Source: Rhodoferax sp. (lineage in GTDB: Bacteria; Pseudomonadota; Gammaproteobacteria; Burkholderiales; Burkholderiaceae_C). From it: a stretch of DNA of 64,000 nt. A model generated the notes under the pieces. That model saw nothing but the letters and a program-made list of their open reading frames with translations. It made no database searches and had not been told where the DNA came from. This document shows positions 8,746 through 17,947 of the stretch, piece after piece. A program made the translations under genes and the position numbers. The stretch is from contig JARLJI010000137.1 in the NCBI GenBank assembly GCA_031291295.1, positions 62,001 through 126,000 on the forward strand, read 5' to 3'. Positions within the stretch are counted from its first letter, which is position 1. Every line of letters begins with the position of its first letter.

Positions 8746-9519
8746 TCAATGCTCCTCGCCCAGATAGGCGGCCTGCACACCCGCGTCGGCGCGTATCTGC
8801 GCCGGCGTGCCGCTGGCGATCACCTGGCCATTGACCATGACGGTGAGCCGGTCGGCCAGCGCGAAGACGGCGTCCATGTCGTGCTCGACCAGCAGCATGG
8901 CGTGCTCGCGCTTGATGAGCAGTAACAGCGCCACCATGCGTTCGGCTTCAAGAGCGCCCATGCCGGCCAGCGGTTCGTCGAGCAGCAGCACCTGCGGCTC
9001 GGTGGCCAGCGTCATGGCGATTTCGAGCTGGCGTTGCTCGCCATGGCTGATGGTGCCGGCCACCGCGCGCTGCCGGTCTTTCAAGCCGGAAAGCTCGATA
9101 GCCCTTTCGCAGCGCGCATGAGTAGCTATTGATTTTGTAGCGACGCGGCGGGTATCGGAGAACCAGCCCAATGGATTCCACGGGCTTTGGGCCTCGCGCG
9201 ACTGGGCCGCCAGCCGCACGTTGTCCCAGACCGTGAAGGGCAGGAAGATATTCGTCTTCTGGTAGCTGCGGCCCAGTCCCTGGTGCGAGATCTTCTCGGG
9301 GGCCCAGCCCGTCACGTCCTTGCCGCCGATGGACACCGAGCCCGAGGTCGGCGGCAGGTCGCCGGACAGCAGGTGGGTCAGCGTCGATTTGCCGGCGCCG
9401 TTGGGGCCGATCACGGCGTGAATACGGTTGCGCCACAGATCAATGGACACGTCGTTGACCGCAGCCAGACCGCCAAAGCGTTTGACGAGGTTGGTGGCGG
9501 ACAGGAGAACTTCACTCAC
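8746..9519 (-). CDS. livG: branched-chain-type ABC importer, ATPase LivG
   Basis: 257 residues starting at a GTG (VSEVLLSATNLVKRFGGLAA) that overlaps the livM stop by 8 bases. Walker A GPNGAGKST, signature SHGEQRQLEIA (a LivG variant of LSGGQ) and Walker B VLLLDEPLAGM are present. Between residues ~125 and 142 there is an unusual insertion, RVATKSIATHARCERAIELS, encoded largely by a GCTAT-family repeat. It lies between the Q-loop region and the signature motif and must be tolerated as a surface loop if the transporter works. Confidence 0.92.
   Translation of the reverse strand: MSEVLLSATNLVKRFGGLAAVNDVSIDLWRNRIHAVIGPNGAGKSTLTHLLSGDLPPTSGSVSIGGKDVTGWAPEKISHQGLGRSYQKTNIFLPFTVWDNVRLAAQSREAQSPWNPLGWFSDTRRVATKSIATHARCERAIELSGLKDRQRAVAGTISHGEQRQLEIAMTLATEPQVLLLDEPLAGMGALEAERMVALLLLIKREHAMLLVEHDMDAVFALADRLTVMVNGQVIASGTPAQIRADAGVQAAYLGEEH
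9097..9141 (-). repeat. GCTAT-family element in frame inside livG
   Basis: GATAGCCCTTTCGCAGCG, then GTAGCTATTGATTTTGTAGC. It keeps the livG frame open and encodes a segment not expected from the LivG family. Confidence 0.7.
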
Positions 9520-10525
9520 CGGCGCTCTCCTTGCGCCGGCCGAGGCGTTGAACCACGCCCAGCAGCCCGCGCGGTGCAAACGTCACGACCAGCACGATGA
9601 ACAGGCCCATCCACAGCTGCCAGTGTTTGCCCAGGTCGACGCCGCCGGCCTGCGGCAGATCCTTGAACACATTCAGCAGGTACTCGAATGCAAACGCGCC
9701 CACAATCGCCCCGGCGAAATTGCCCATGCCGCCCAGGATCACCATCATGAGGGCGTCGGCGCTCATGTAAAACCCCATCAGCTCGGGATTCATGTAGCCG
9801 GTCTGGCAGCCCCACAGATAGCCCGCCAGCCCGGCCAGCGCACCGGCCAGCGTGAAGGCCGAGAGCTTGTAGCCAAAGGTGCCGAAGCCCATGGCGCGCA
9901 TGCGATGCTCATTGACGCGAATGCCGGCCAGCGCACGGCCAAACGGGCTCCACAGCAGGCGGCGCAGGAACACATAGACCAGCAGCATGAGCGCCAGCGT
10001 GACGTAGTACATCGTGGCCTTGCTGTCCAGGTCGAACGGCACCCAGCCGAAGAGGCTGGCATCGGGCTTGAAGTTGATGTACAGCCCGTCGGAGCCGCCC
10101 AGCACCTTGTTGTCGAAGAACAGGTAGAACACCATCTGCGCGAACGCCATCGTGACCATGATGAAGTAGATGCCCTGGGTGCGCACCACGAAGAAACCGA
10201 TGATGAGGGCGGCCAGGCCCGAGGCCAGCACGGCGACTGGCAGCGTCCACCACAGGCTGACCGCGGCGCCGGCCGGGGTCAAAAAGGCCAGCGTATAGCC
10301 CGCCAGCCCGAAGTAGGCCGCATGACCGAGCGACACCAGGCCGGTGACGCCCTGCAGCAAATCCAGGCTCATCGCAAAAATCGCCATGATCATCATGCGC
10401 GTGACCATCTGCGTATAAAAATCGCTGCCGGCGAACGGGAAGGCGAGCAGCGCTCCCAAGCCGAGCACCAGCGCCGCCTGCACGCTGCGCGGCAGAACCT
10501 CAAGATTGGCCTTTGGTGTGCTCAT
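9512..10525 (-). CDS. livM: branched-chain-type ABC importer, permease LivM
   Basis: 337 residues from MSTPKANLEVLPRSVQAALV. About nine hydrophobic segments can be seen, and the LivM hallmarks LVSLGHAAYFGLAGYT, RTQGIYFIMVTMAFAQM, FGRALAGIRVNEHRMRAMGF and MMVILGGMGNFAGAIVG are intact. It forms the inner-membrane channel with LivH. The ATG at 10525 overlaps the livH stop as ATGA, so the much longer upstream open frame is only livH shadow. Confidence 0.92.
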   Translation of the reverse strand: MSTPKANLEVLPRSVQAALVLGLGALLAFPFAGSDFYTQMVTRMMIMAIFAMSLDLLQGVTGLVSLGHAAYFGLAGYTLAFLTPAGAAVSLWWTLPVAVLASGLAALIIGFFVVRTQGIYFIMVTMAFAQMVFYLFFDNKVLGGSDGLYINFKPDASLFGWVPFDLDSKATMYYVTLALMLLVYVFLRRLLWSPFGRALAGIRVNEHRMRAMGFGTFGYKLSAFTLAGALAGLAGYLWGCQTGYMNPELMGFYMSADALMMVILGGMGNFAGAIVGAFAFEYLLNVFKDLPQAGGVDLGKHWQLWMGLFIVLVVTFAPRGLLGVVQRLGRRKESAGE

Positions 10526-11385
10526 TGTTTGAACAGGCCTTGCGGCTTCCACAGCAGCACGGCCGCCATCAGCATGTACACCAGCATGCCCGACATGTGC
10601 GGCAGCAGGACCTTGCCGAAGGTGTCGACCAGGCCCACCAGCAGCGCCGCGATCAGCGCGCCGCGCACCGAGCCGATGCCGCCGATCACCACCACCACGA
10701 AGCACATGATCAGCACCTGCGAGCCCATGTTGGGGTAGACGCTGGAAACGGGCGCGGCAATCATGCCCGCCACCGAGGCCAGCGTGACACCCAGCGCAAA
10801 CACGATCGCGTGGATCAGCTTGATGTTGACGCCCAGCGCCTCGGTCATGTCGCGGTTGAAGGCGCCGGCGCGGATCTTCATGCCCAGGCGGGTTTTGGAA
10901 ATCAGCAGATACAGTCCGATGGCCAGCGCCACGCAGACGCCGGAGATGACCAGCCGGTACACCGGGTACGACAGGGTATCGGTCAGTGGGATGGAGGCAC
11001 CGAGGAGATCCGGAATCGGCACGCTGTGCACATCGTCGCCCCACAGGATGGAGCGCATTTCTTCAAAGATGTAGATCAGGCCAAACGTGAGCAGTACCTG
11101 GTCCAGGTGATCGCGCTCATAAAAATGGCGAAACAGCAGCCACTCCAGCGCCAGCCCGAAAATGACCGACAACACGGCGCCGCAGGCGATGGCCAGCGCG
11201 AGGCTGCCCAGCAGGCTGCTGAGCGAATACGCCAGGTAGGCGCCCAGCATGTAAAAGCTGCCATGCGCGAGATTGACCACGCCCATGATGCCGAAGATCA
11301 GCGTGAGCCCGGCGGCCAGCATGAACAGCAGCAGGCCGTACTGCACGCTGTTGAGGAGCTGGATGAGGAAGGTGGGGAAGTCCAT
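10522..11385 (-). CDS. livH: branched-chain-type ABC importer, permease LivH
   Basis: 287 residues from MDFPTFLIQLLNSVQYG. LivH signatures are GLLLFMLAAGLTLIFGIMGV, NLAHGSFYMLGAYLAYSL and VIGGIGSVRGALIAALLVGL. The protein is very hydrophobic, with about eight membrane segments. It is the first membrane gene after the binding protein, separated by 75 bases that hold two hairpins. Overlap with livM (ATGA) shows coupled translation. Confidence 0.92.
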   Translation of the reverse strand: MDFPTFLIQLLNSVQYGLLLFMLAAGLTLIFGIMGVVNLAHGSFYMLGAYLAYSLSSLLGSLALAIACGAVLSVIFGLALEWLLFRHFYERDHLDQVLLTFGLIYIFEEMRSILWGDDVHSVPIPDLLGASIPLTDTLSYPVYRLVISGVCVALAIGLYLLISKTRLGMKIRAGAFNRDMTEALGVNIKLIHAIVFALGVTLASVAGMIAAPVSSVYPNMGSQVLIMCFVVVVIGGIGSVRGALIAALLVGLVDTFGKVLLPHMSGMLVYMLMAAVLLWKPQGLFKQ

Positions 11386-11401
11386 CGGTGAGACATGAAA
11401 A

Positions 11402-11442
11402 CGGCGGATGATCTCCGCCGCTGCTCGGCACACCGTGTGCCG
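11402..11442 (-). promoter_or_regulatory. two tandem hairpins between binding-protein gene and livH
   Basis: CGGCGGA...TCCGCCG (11402-11420, 7-bp stem, 5-base loop) and CGGCACA...TGTGCCG (11426-11442, 7-bp stem, 3-base loop). Neither has a T-run, so full termination is unlikely. In binding-protein operons hairpins at this place usually protect the upstream mRNA and lower expression of the permease genes; that role here is inference. Confidence 0.55.
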
Positions 11443-11460
11443 GACGTGTTTAAAGCGGGG

Positions 11461-12648
11461 TCACACCATTTTGCAGCCGGCGCCGCTGTCCGACAGGGCT
11501 TTGGCCGCGACGCCGAGCACCTTGTTTTCGCGGTTCTCGACCACGCGCAGGTAGATGTCCTGCACCGGGTTGTGTGCGCGGCTCATGGTCCACTTGCCGC
11601 GCGGGCTGTCGATGGTGACGGTCTCCATCGCCTTGTAGAACACAGGTTTGTTGGCCAGGTCGCCCTTGACGGCGTTGGCACCATGCACCAGCAGCAGCCC
11701 GGTGTCGTAGCCCTGCACCGCGTAAACGTCGGGCTGCGAGCGGAAGGCCTTGGCGTAAGCCAGGCGGAACGAGTGGTTGCGCGGCGTATTCAGGGAGTCG
11801 CTGTAGTGCAGGGTGGTCATGACGCCGTCCGCGGCGGGGCCGGCGGCGTCCAGCACGCCTTCGGTCAGGAAGCCGGAGCCGTACAGCGGAATCTTGCCCT
11901 TCAGGCCGGCAGCGGCATAGTCCTTCATGAACTTGACGGCACCGCCGCCGGCAAAGAAGCAGGCCACGGCATCGGGTTTGAGCGCGGCAATTTCGGTCAG
12001 CAGCGCCTGGAACTCGACATTGGGGAAGGGCAGGCCGAGCTCCTTGACAATGGTGCCGCCGGCCTTGCTGTAGCTTTCCTTGAAGCCGCCAAACGCTTCG
12101 TCGCCCGCAGCGTATTTCCAGGTGATCCAGACCGCCTTTTTGTGACCCCTGTCCATCAACACCTTGCCCAGCGCGAGCGTTGGCTGCGAGTTGGTGAAGC
12201 TGGTGCGGAACACATTGGGTGCGCACAGGGCGCGGGTGGCGGCCTCCACGCCAGCGTTGGGGATCAGGCTGAGCACGCCGGACTCGCGCGCCACCTTCTG
12301 GATGCCCATCTGCACGCCGGAGTGCACGGTGCCCACCAGCACATCGACCTTGTCGCGCTGCACCAGCTTGTTGGCGTTTTCGATAGCCTTGGACGGGTCG
12401 GACTCGTCATCGACCTTGAAGTACTCAATCTCGCGGCCGCCCAGCTTGCCGCCTTGCTCGTCAATCGCCAGGCGAAAGCCGTTTTCGATCGCCACACCGA
12501 GCTGCGCATAGGTTCCCGTGTAGGGCAGCATCAGGCCGACGCGCACCTTGTTGCCTTGAGCGCGGGCGATTGCAGGCAGCAGCAGGCCGGTGGAGGCGGC
12601 GCCGATGACGGCGGCACTTTGGGTCAGAACGAGGCGGCGAGAGGTCAT
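11461..12648 (-). CDS. ABC importer periplasmic substrate-binding protein (Leu/Ile/Val-BP family)
   Basis: 395 residues with an N-terminal export signal (MTSRRLVLTQSAAVIGAAST, cut near ARA-QG at ~31). The SRR followed by a hydrophobic run could be read by Tat or Sec. The mature part is a type I periplasmic-binding fold: GLMLPYTGTYAQLGVAIENG, then VDVLVGTVHSGVQMG. AAGG­-free spacing aside, an AAGGAG about 8 bases before the ATG at 12648 fixes the start. The substrate is unknown. Position beside pobA and its regulator raises the possibility of an aromatic acid rather than an amino acid. An 18-bp palindrome lies about 100 bases upstream. Confidence 0.88.
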   Translation of the reverse strand: MTSRRLVLTQSAAVIGAASTGLLLPAIARAQGNKVRVGLMLPYTGTYAQLGVAIENGFRLAIDEQGGKLGGREIEYFKVDDESDPSKAIENANKLVQRDKVDVLVGTVHSGVQMGIQKVARESGVLSLIPNAGVEAATRALCAPNVFRTSFTNSQPTLALGKVLMDRGHKKAVWITWKYAAGDEAFGGFKESYSKAGGTIVKELGLPFPNVEFQALLTEIAALKPDAVACFFAGGGAVKFMKDYAAAGLKGKIPLYGSGFLTEGVLDAAGPAADGVMTTLHYSDSLNTPRNHSFRLAYAKAFRSQPDVYAVQGYDTGLLLVHGANAVKGDLANKPVFYKAMETVTIDSPRGKWTMSRAHNPVQDIYLRVVENRENKVLGVAAKALSDSGAGCKMV

Positions 12649-12745
12649 GAAAACTCCTTGGGACATGCAGCGAAATACGGTGTTTGCATGTTACCGGCCT
12701 CAGGGTTGCCAGACTCTAGTGAAAAACCCGAAGTTTAGAGATGAA

Positions 12746-12763
12746 TTGTTTAAGATTAAACAA
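12746..12763. promoter_or_regulatory. 18-bp palindrome upstream of the ABC importer operon
   Basis: TTGTTTAAGATTAAACAA is symmetric except for the central two bases. It lies between mioC (stop 12790) and the binding-protein gene (start 12648) in an AT-rich patch, typical of an operator. It lacks the GC stem and T-run of a terminator. Confidence 0.5.
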
Positions 12764-12789
12764 AATGCCCAGGCGTCGATGAATTCCGT

Positions 12790-13263
12790 TTACGCCGCTG
12801 CCAGCGCCTGGGCCAGCCATTCGCGGCACCAGGCGGTGCCCTCGGCCTCGGCCATCGTGCCGCTGCTGGCGTCGTGGCACCAGACCTCGCCCACCCGCTG
12901 CGCGCCGAGGTCCTGCAGCCGCTCGTCGAACTTCTTGCCACCAAAGCAGAAGGTTGGCTGGTGGGCGCTGTCGCCCAGCGCGATCACGCCGTAGCGGACG
13001 TGCCCCAGGTACCGGGGCTGTGTGTCGAGCGAATCGTACAGGGCTCGTGCGTTATCGGGAACGTCACCCGCTCCGTATGTCGAGGTGCAAATGAGATAGA
13101 GCATCGCTTCGGCAGGCGGCGCATCGCCGAAGACATGGATGTCCAGGCCATCCATCATGAGGATCTCGATGTCGCCGACCAAGTCGGCGCAATCCATCTG
13201 GATGGCCTGTGCAACGTAGTCGGCGGTACCCGTCATGGTGCCAACCAAAATTTTGAGTTTCAT
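12790..13263 (-). CDS. MioC-like flavodoxin
   Basis: 157 residues starting MKLKILVGTMTGTADYVAQA. The FMN phosphate-binding loop is GTMTGTADY (residues 8-16), and the flavin-contact loops CTSTYGAGDVPDNA and GVIALGDSAHQPTFC match flavodoxins of the MioC type. These small cytoplasmic electron carriers pass electrons to reductases; MioC supports biotin synthase in E. coli. It is probably read alone or with the DUF1304 gene 39 bases upstream. Confidence 0.85.
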   Translation of the reverse strand: MKLKILVGTMTGTADYVAQAIQMDCADLVGDIEILMMDGLDIHVFGDAPPAEAMLYLICTSTYGAGDVPDNARALYDSLDTQPRYLGHVRYGVIALGDSAHQPTFCFGGKKFDERLQDLGAQRVGEVWCHDASSGTMAEAEGTAWCREWLAQALAAA

Positions 13264-13302
13264 CAGTCAGTTTTAGCAAGAGAGGCTGTCATTTGCCCGA
13301 GA

Positions 13303-13659
13303 TCAGCCCAGCAGCAGAAAAATCAGCGCCAGGGCAGCAGGCAGCGCCTGCACAAACAGGATTTTTCGTGACGCCGTGGCCGCACCGTACACACCGGCCA
13401 CCAGTACGCACACAGAGAAAAATACCTTGATGGAGAACCCAGCCTGGCCCAGGCTCAAGCCCCAAAACAATCCGGCCGCGAGAAAGCCGTTGTACAGCCC
13501 CTGGTTGGCTGCCAGCACCTTGGTTTGTGCCGCGGCGGCTGGTGTTTGATTGAAGGCCTTTAGCCCCAGCGGCTTGTCCCAAAGGAACATCTCCAGCACG
13601 AGGAAGTAGACGTGCAGCAAGCCAAGAAGGGCGACGAGGGTGTTGGCAATCAATGTCAT
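13303..13659 (-). CDS. DUF1304 small inner-membrane protein
   Basis: 118 residues from MTLIANTLVALLGLLHVYFL. Four hydrophobic segments and the motif VYFLVLEMFLWDKPLG followed by NQGLYNGFLAAGLFWGL are typical of the DUF1304 family, whose function is unknown. The ATG at 13659 gives the family's N-terminus; the frame is open further upstream but not similar. Confidence 0.85.
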   Translation of the reverse strand: MTLIANTLVALLGLLHVYFLVLEMFLWDKPLGLKAFNQTPAAAAQTKVLAANQGLYNGFLAAGLFWGLSLGQAGFSIKVFFSVCVLVAGVYGAATASRKILFVQALPAALALIFLLLG

Positions 13660-13797
13660 GGAGCGGTCCTGGAGACGTTCAAAAGGGGCGCCGCGCAAGC
13701 TGACGGCGCGACAGGCGCGATACTACCCGTGGCCGTCAAGCCTGTCGATCTCGACATTCAGGGCCGCGCGCATCGTGTCGCCGCAATGCGTCTGGGT

Positions 13798-14199
13798 TCA
13801 CGCCAATTTGGCGCCTCGCTCGCTGAGCAGTTCGCGCAGCAGCGAGCGATGACAATGCGCCTCGTCTTCGCAATAGCAGCCCATGGCGAAGTTGGCGTGA
13901 TGGGACAGCGCTGCCAGCAAGTCCAGGCTGCGGCTCGCATCCGGCTCGGCCATTTCCGAACGGTATTTTTTTCTGAAAGCCGCCCACTCGCGATCGCCAC
14001 CAGACTCACCGCGCTGGGCGGCCTGCGCGAACCTCATGGTTTCCACGCTGGGGGCGAGGTTGGGGTACCACACGTCATACCAGTTCTGTGACGAGAATTC
14101 GGCCTTGGGCACGCCGCGCGGCGGCCGCCTGACCGTGCCGATGCGAAGGCCCTCGTCGGCCGTTCTGGGGGTGCCGAGCCGGATGATGCGCGCGGTCAT
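13798..14199 (-). CDS. DUF488 family protein
   Basis: 133 residues from MTARIIRLGTPRTADEGLRI. AKGGAG-type binding site AAGGAG lies 6 bases before the ATG. Family features are VRRPPRGVPKA, WYDVWYPNLAPS, FRKKYRSEM and the Cys/His cluster CYCEDEAHCHRSLL near the C-terminus, a likely metal or nucleic-acid contact. DUF488 proteins are small cytoplasmic proteins of unknown function. Its upstream region borders the tRNA pair, read the other way. Confidence 0.85.
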   Translation of the reverse strand: MTARIIRLGTPRTADEGLRIGTVRRPPRGVPKAEFSSQNWYDVWYPNLAPSVETMRFAQAAQRGESGGDREWAAFRKKYRSEMAEPDASRSLDLLAALSHHANFAMGCYCEDEAHCHRSLLRELLSERGAKLA

Positions 14200-14296
14200 T
14201 GCAAACTCCTTCAGAAATAACAAGCGGTGGCAGCTACTTTACGTCTTTCGGTTCGCCGCGGCTGTCACTCAACTCTCACGGTAGAATGCTAGCTGT

Positions 14297-14373
<77 letters not shown>

Positions 14374-14424
14374 TCATTTCAGTCAGCCTGGGTACAACGC
14401 AGGGTGGCTCGCATCAAGAGCTTT

Positions 14425-14501
<77 letters not shown>

Positions 14502-14533
14502 AATCGTCATATCACCCCGTATCAGAACACCTC

Positions 14534-14569
14534 AAAACCCGCATGTTTACTGGCGTGGCGGGTTTTTTT
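14534..14569 (+). terminator. terminator of the tRNA pair
   Basis: AACCCGC (14536-14542) and GCGGGTT (14558-14564) form a 7-bp stem with a 15-base loop, followed by a run of seven T. It stops the tRNA transcript before the minus-strand M20 gene. Confidence 0.8.
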
Positions 14570-14595
14570 GTTGTCTCACGTCCGGAGCAACTGCT

Positions 14596-15771
14596 TCAGG
14601 CAAGGAAGCGCTCGACGAGCCTGACCCAGTAGCTGGCCCCGATCGGCAGGATGGCGTCGTTGAAGTCGTAGCCGGGGTTGTGCACCATGCAGCCACCTTC
14701 GCCATCCCCGTTGCCGATCGTGAAGTAGCAGCCCGGCCTCTTTTCGAGCATGAAGGAGAAGTCTTCGCTGCCGGTCAGCGGCTCCATGTCGGGGATCAGC
14801 GAAGCCTCGCCGAAGTGGTCGATCGCGACCTGGCGCGCGAACGCGGTCATGGCCGGGTCGTTCTGCAGCGCCGGGTAGCGCCACTGGTAGTCGATTTCCG
14901 CGCTGGCGCCCAGTGTCTGCGCCTGTGCCTGCACCAGCGCGGTGATGCGTTCGCGCAACTGGGCGCGCACCTCGGGGCTGTAGGCACGCACGGTCAGGCG
15001 CATCTCGGCCGTATCGGCGATCACGTTGGGCGCATTGCCGGCATGGATGGCCCCGACGCTGATGACCGCCATCTGCCGTGGGTCGACGTTGCGCGAGACG
15101 ATGCTCTGCAGCGCGATGACGATGTACGACGCCACCACCACGGCGTCGACCGACATGTGCGGCGCCGAGCCATGGCCGCCCCGGCCCTTGACCGTGACGA
15201 TCACGGTGTCGGACGAGGCCATGAAGTTGCCGGCGAGGAAACCGAACTTGCCGACCGGGAAGCCCGGCATGTTGTGGTACGCGAAGACCGCATCGCACGG
15301 AAACTTCTCGAACAGGCCGTCCTCGATCATTTTGCGGGCGCCGGCCTGGCCTTCTTCGGCCGGCTGGAAGATCAGGTGCACGGTGCCATTGAAGTCGCCC
15401 TGGTGCGCCAGGTGGCGCGCCGCCGCCAGCAGCGTGGCGGTGTGACCGTCGTGGCCACAGGCGTGCATCTTGCCGCCGATCGTGCTGGCATAGGGCAGTC
15501 CGGTCGTTTCGTGAATGGGCAGCGCGTCCATGTCCGCGCGCACGCCGATCGCCTTGCTGCCGTTGCCTTTCTTTAGCGTGGCCACTACGCCTGTGCCGCC
15601 CAGGCCGCGATGGATGGCGTAGCCCCAGGCCTGCAGCTTCTCGGTGACGAGATCGCTGGTGGCGAATTCCTCGTAGGCCAGCTCGGGGTGCGCATGGATG
15701 CGATGGCGCAGCGCCAGCATCTCCGGCAGGTTGTTGACGATCTCGGGCAAAAGGGCGGTGTCGGTGGTCAT
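14596..15771 (-). CDS. M20 family amidohydrolase (aminoacylase / hippurate hydrolase-like)
   Basis: 391 residues from MTTDTALLPEIVNNLPEMLA. The family markers occur in order: RHRIHAHPELAYEEF (~22), GVRADMDALPI (~75), the metal site HACGHDGHTA (~105), FQPAEEGQAGARKMI (~135), the dimerisation-domain GRGGHGSAPH and the C-terminal GSEDFSFM. Such cytoplasmic enzymes release an amino acid from N-acyl or N-benzoyl amino acids. The exact substrate cannot be read from sequence. The open frame continues upstream to 16132 but has no similarity there. Confidence 0.92.
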   Translation of the reverse strand: MTTDTALLPEIVNNLPEMLALRHRIHAHPELAYEEFATSDLVTEKLQAWGYAIHRGLGGTGVVATLKKGNGSKAIGVRADMDALPIHETTGLPYASTIGGKMHACGHDGHTATLLAAARHLAHQGDFNGTVHLIFQPAEEGQAGARKMIEDGLFEKFPCDAVFAYHNMPGFPVGKFGFLAGNFMASSDTVIVTVKGRGGHGSAPHMSVDAVVVASYIVIALQSIVSRNVDPRQMAVISVGAIHAGNAPNVIADTAEMRLTVRAYSPEVRAQLRERITALVQAQAQTLGASAEIDYQWRYPALQNDPAMTAFARQVAIDHFGEASLIPDMEPLTGSEDFSFMLEKRPGCYFTIGNGDGEGGCMVHNPGYDFNDAILPIGASYWVRLVERFLA

Positions 15772-15896
15772 GTGTATTCCTCTGGGGCCTGTGGGGGCAC
15801 GGGACGCACGCGCATGCCGCGTCTGCGCAGGTGCGGCCTCGCACGGATACCCCCCCGCGCATTTTAGGTTCTACCGCGGTTGGGGGTAGTTGGCGA

Positions 15897-16589
15897 CTAT
15901 CGTTTCTGGTACTGGGTTGCTCCAAACAATATTTCCCGTTCTTTATCGCCTGTGATGGGCGTGCGCAAATCCGCCAGCACCTGTACACCGCGCATGACGG
16001 CTGGGCGCTGCGCGACCTTGTCGAACCAGGCTTTGAGGTATGGGTAGTCTGCCCAGTCGATGCCCTGGTTTTGCCAACTGCGCAGCCACGGGAAGATGGC
16101 GACGTCGGCAATCGTGTATTGGCGGCCGGCAATGTAGGGGGTTTTGGCGAGCTGCCTGTCCATCACGCCATAGAGGCGTTTGGCTTCGTTGGTGTAGCGG
16201 TTGATCGCGTATTCCAGCTTTTCGGGCGCGTACATCCTGAAGTGATGAGCCTGCCCAAGCATGGGGCCAATGCTGCCCATCTGGAACATCAGCCACTGCA
16301 GCACGTTGTATTTCTGGCGGTCGCTTCGGGGCAGGAGCTTGCCCGTTTTGGCGGCCAGGTACAGCAGAATGGCACCCGACTCGAACAGCGAAATCGGCTT
16401 GCCATCCGGCCCCTGCGGGTCGGTCATGGCGGGTATCTTGTTGTTCGGGCTGATCTTGAGAAAGTCAGGCTTGAACTGGTCACCCGCTCCGATGTTGATG
16501 GGATGCGCCCGATAGGGCAGGCCACATTCCTCCAGCATGATGTGGACCTTGTGGCCGTTGGGTGTGGGCCAGGAGAAAATTTCAATCAT
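15897..16589 (-). CDS. glutathione S-transferase-like disulfide-bond oxidoreductase (YfcG/YghU type)
   Basis: 230 residues from MIEIFSWPTPNGHKVHIMLE. The thioredoxin-like domain contains SPNNKIPAMTDPQG and SLFESGAILLYLA, and the all-helical C-terminal domain contains YTIADVAIFPWLRSW, as in YfcG. An AAGGAG lies 8 bases before the ATG at 16589, but it sits inside a perfect 28-bp inverted repeat. A second in-frame ATG at 16616 within that repeat would add the peptide MAPLQRSHS. It follows the acyl-CoA dehydrogenase gene by about 56 bases on the same strand. Confidence 0.9.
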   Translation of the reverse strand: MIEIFSWPTPNGHKVHIMLEECGLPYRAHPINIGAGDQFKPDFLKISPNNKIPAMTDPQGPDGKPISLFESGAILLYLAAKTGKLLPRSDRQKYNVLQWLMFQMGSIGPMLGQAHHFRMYAPEKLEYAINRYTNEAKRLYGVMDRQLAKTPYIAGRQYTIADVAIFPWLRSWQNQGIDWADYPYLKAWFDKVAQRPAVMRGVQVLADLRTPITGDKEREILFGATQYQKR

Positions 16590-16590
16590 G

Positions 16591-16618
16591 GAATGGCTCC
16601 TTTGCAAAGGAGCCATTC
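16591..16618 (-). promoter_or_regulatory. perfect 28-bp inverted repeat over the GST ribosome binding site
   Basis: GAATGGCTCCTTTG followed at once by its exact reverse complement. As RNA it gives a 12-bp stem with a TGCA loop. The AAGGAG binding site of the GST gene is in the 3' arm, so the fold would hide it. No T-run follows, so it is not a normal terminator. It could be an RNA thermometer-like or translational switch, or a protein operator. Confidence 0.75.
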
Positions 16619-16645
16619 TCTTCCCCGCGGCGACTTCGTGGGGGC

Positions 16646-17905
<1,260 letters not shown>

Positions 17906-17947
17906 AAGGGCTCCTGTTGTCTCGGGTTTGAGGTGAATGAATGGGGC

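Noticed and set aside
14576-16132. 518-codon minus frame around the M20 gene
   Set aside because: It is the M20 gene read in another frame; the true protein is at 14596-15771.
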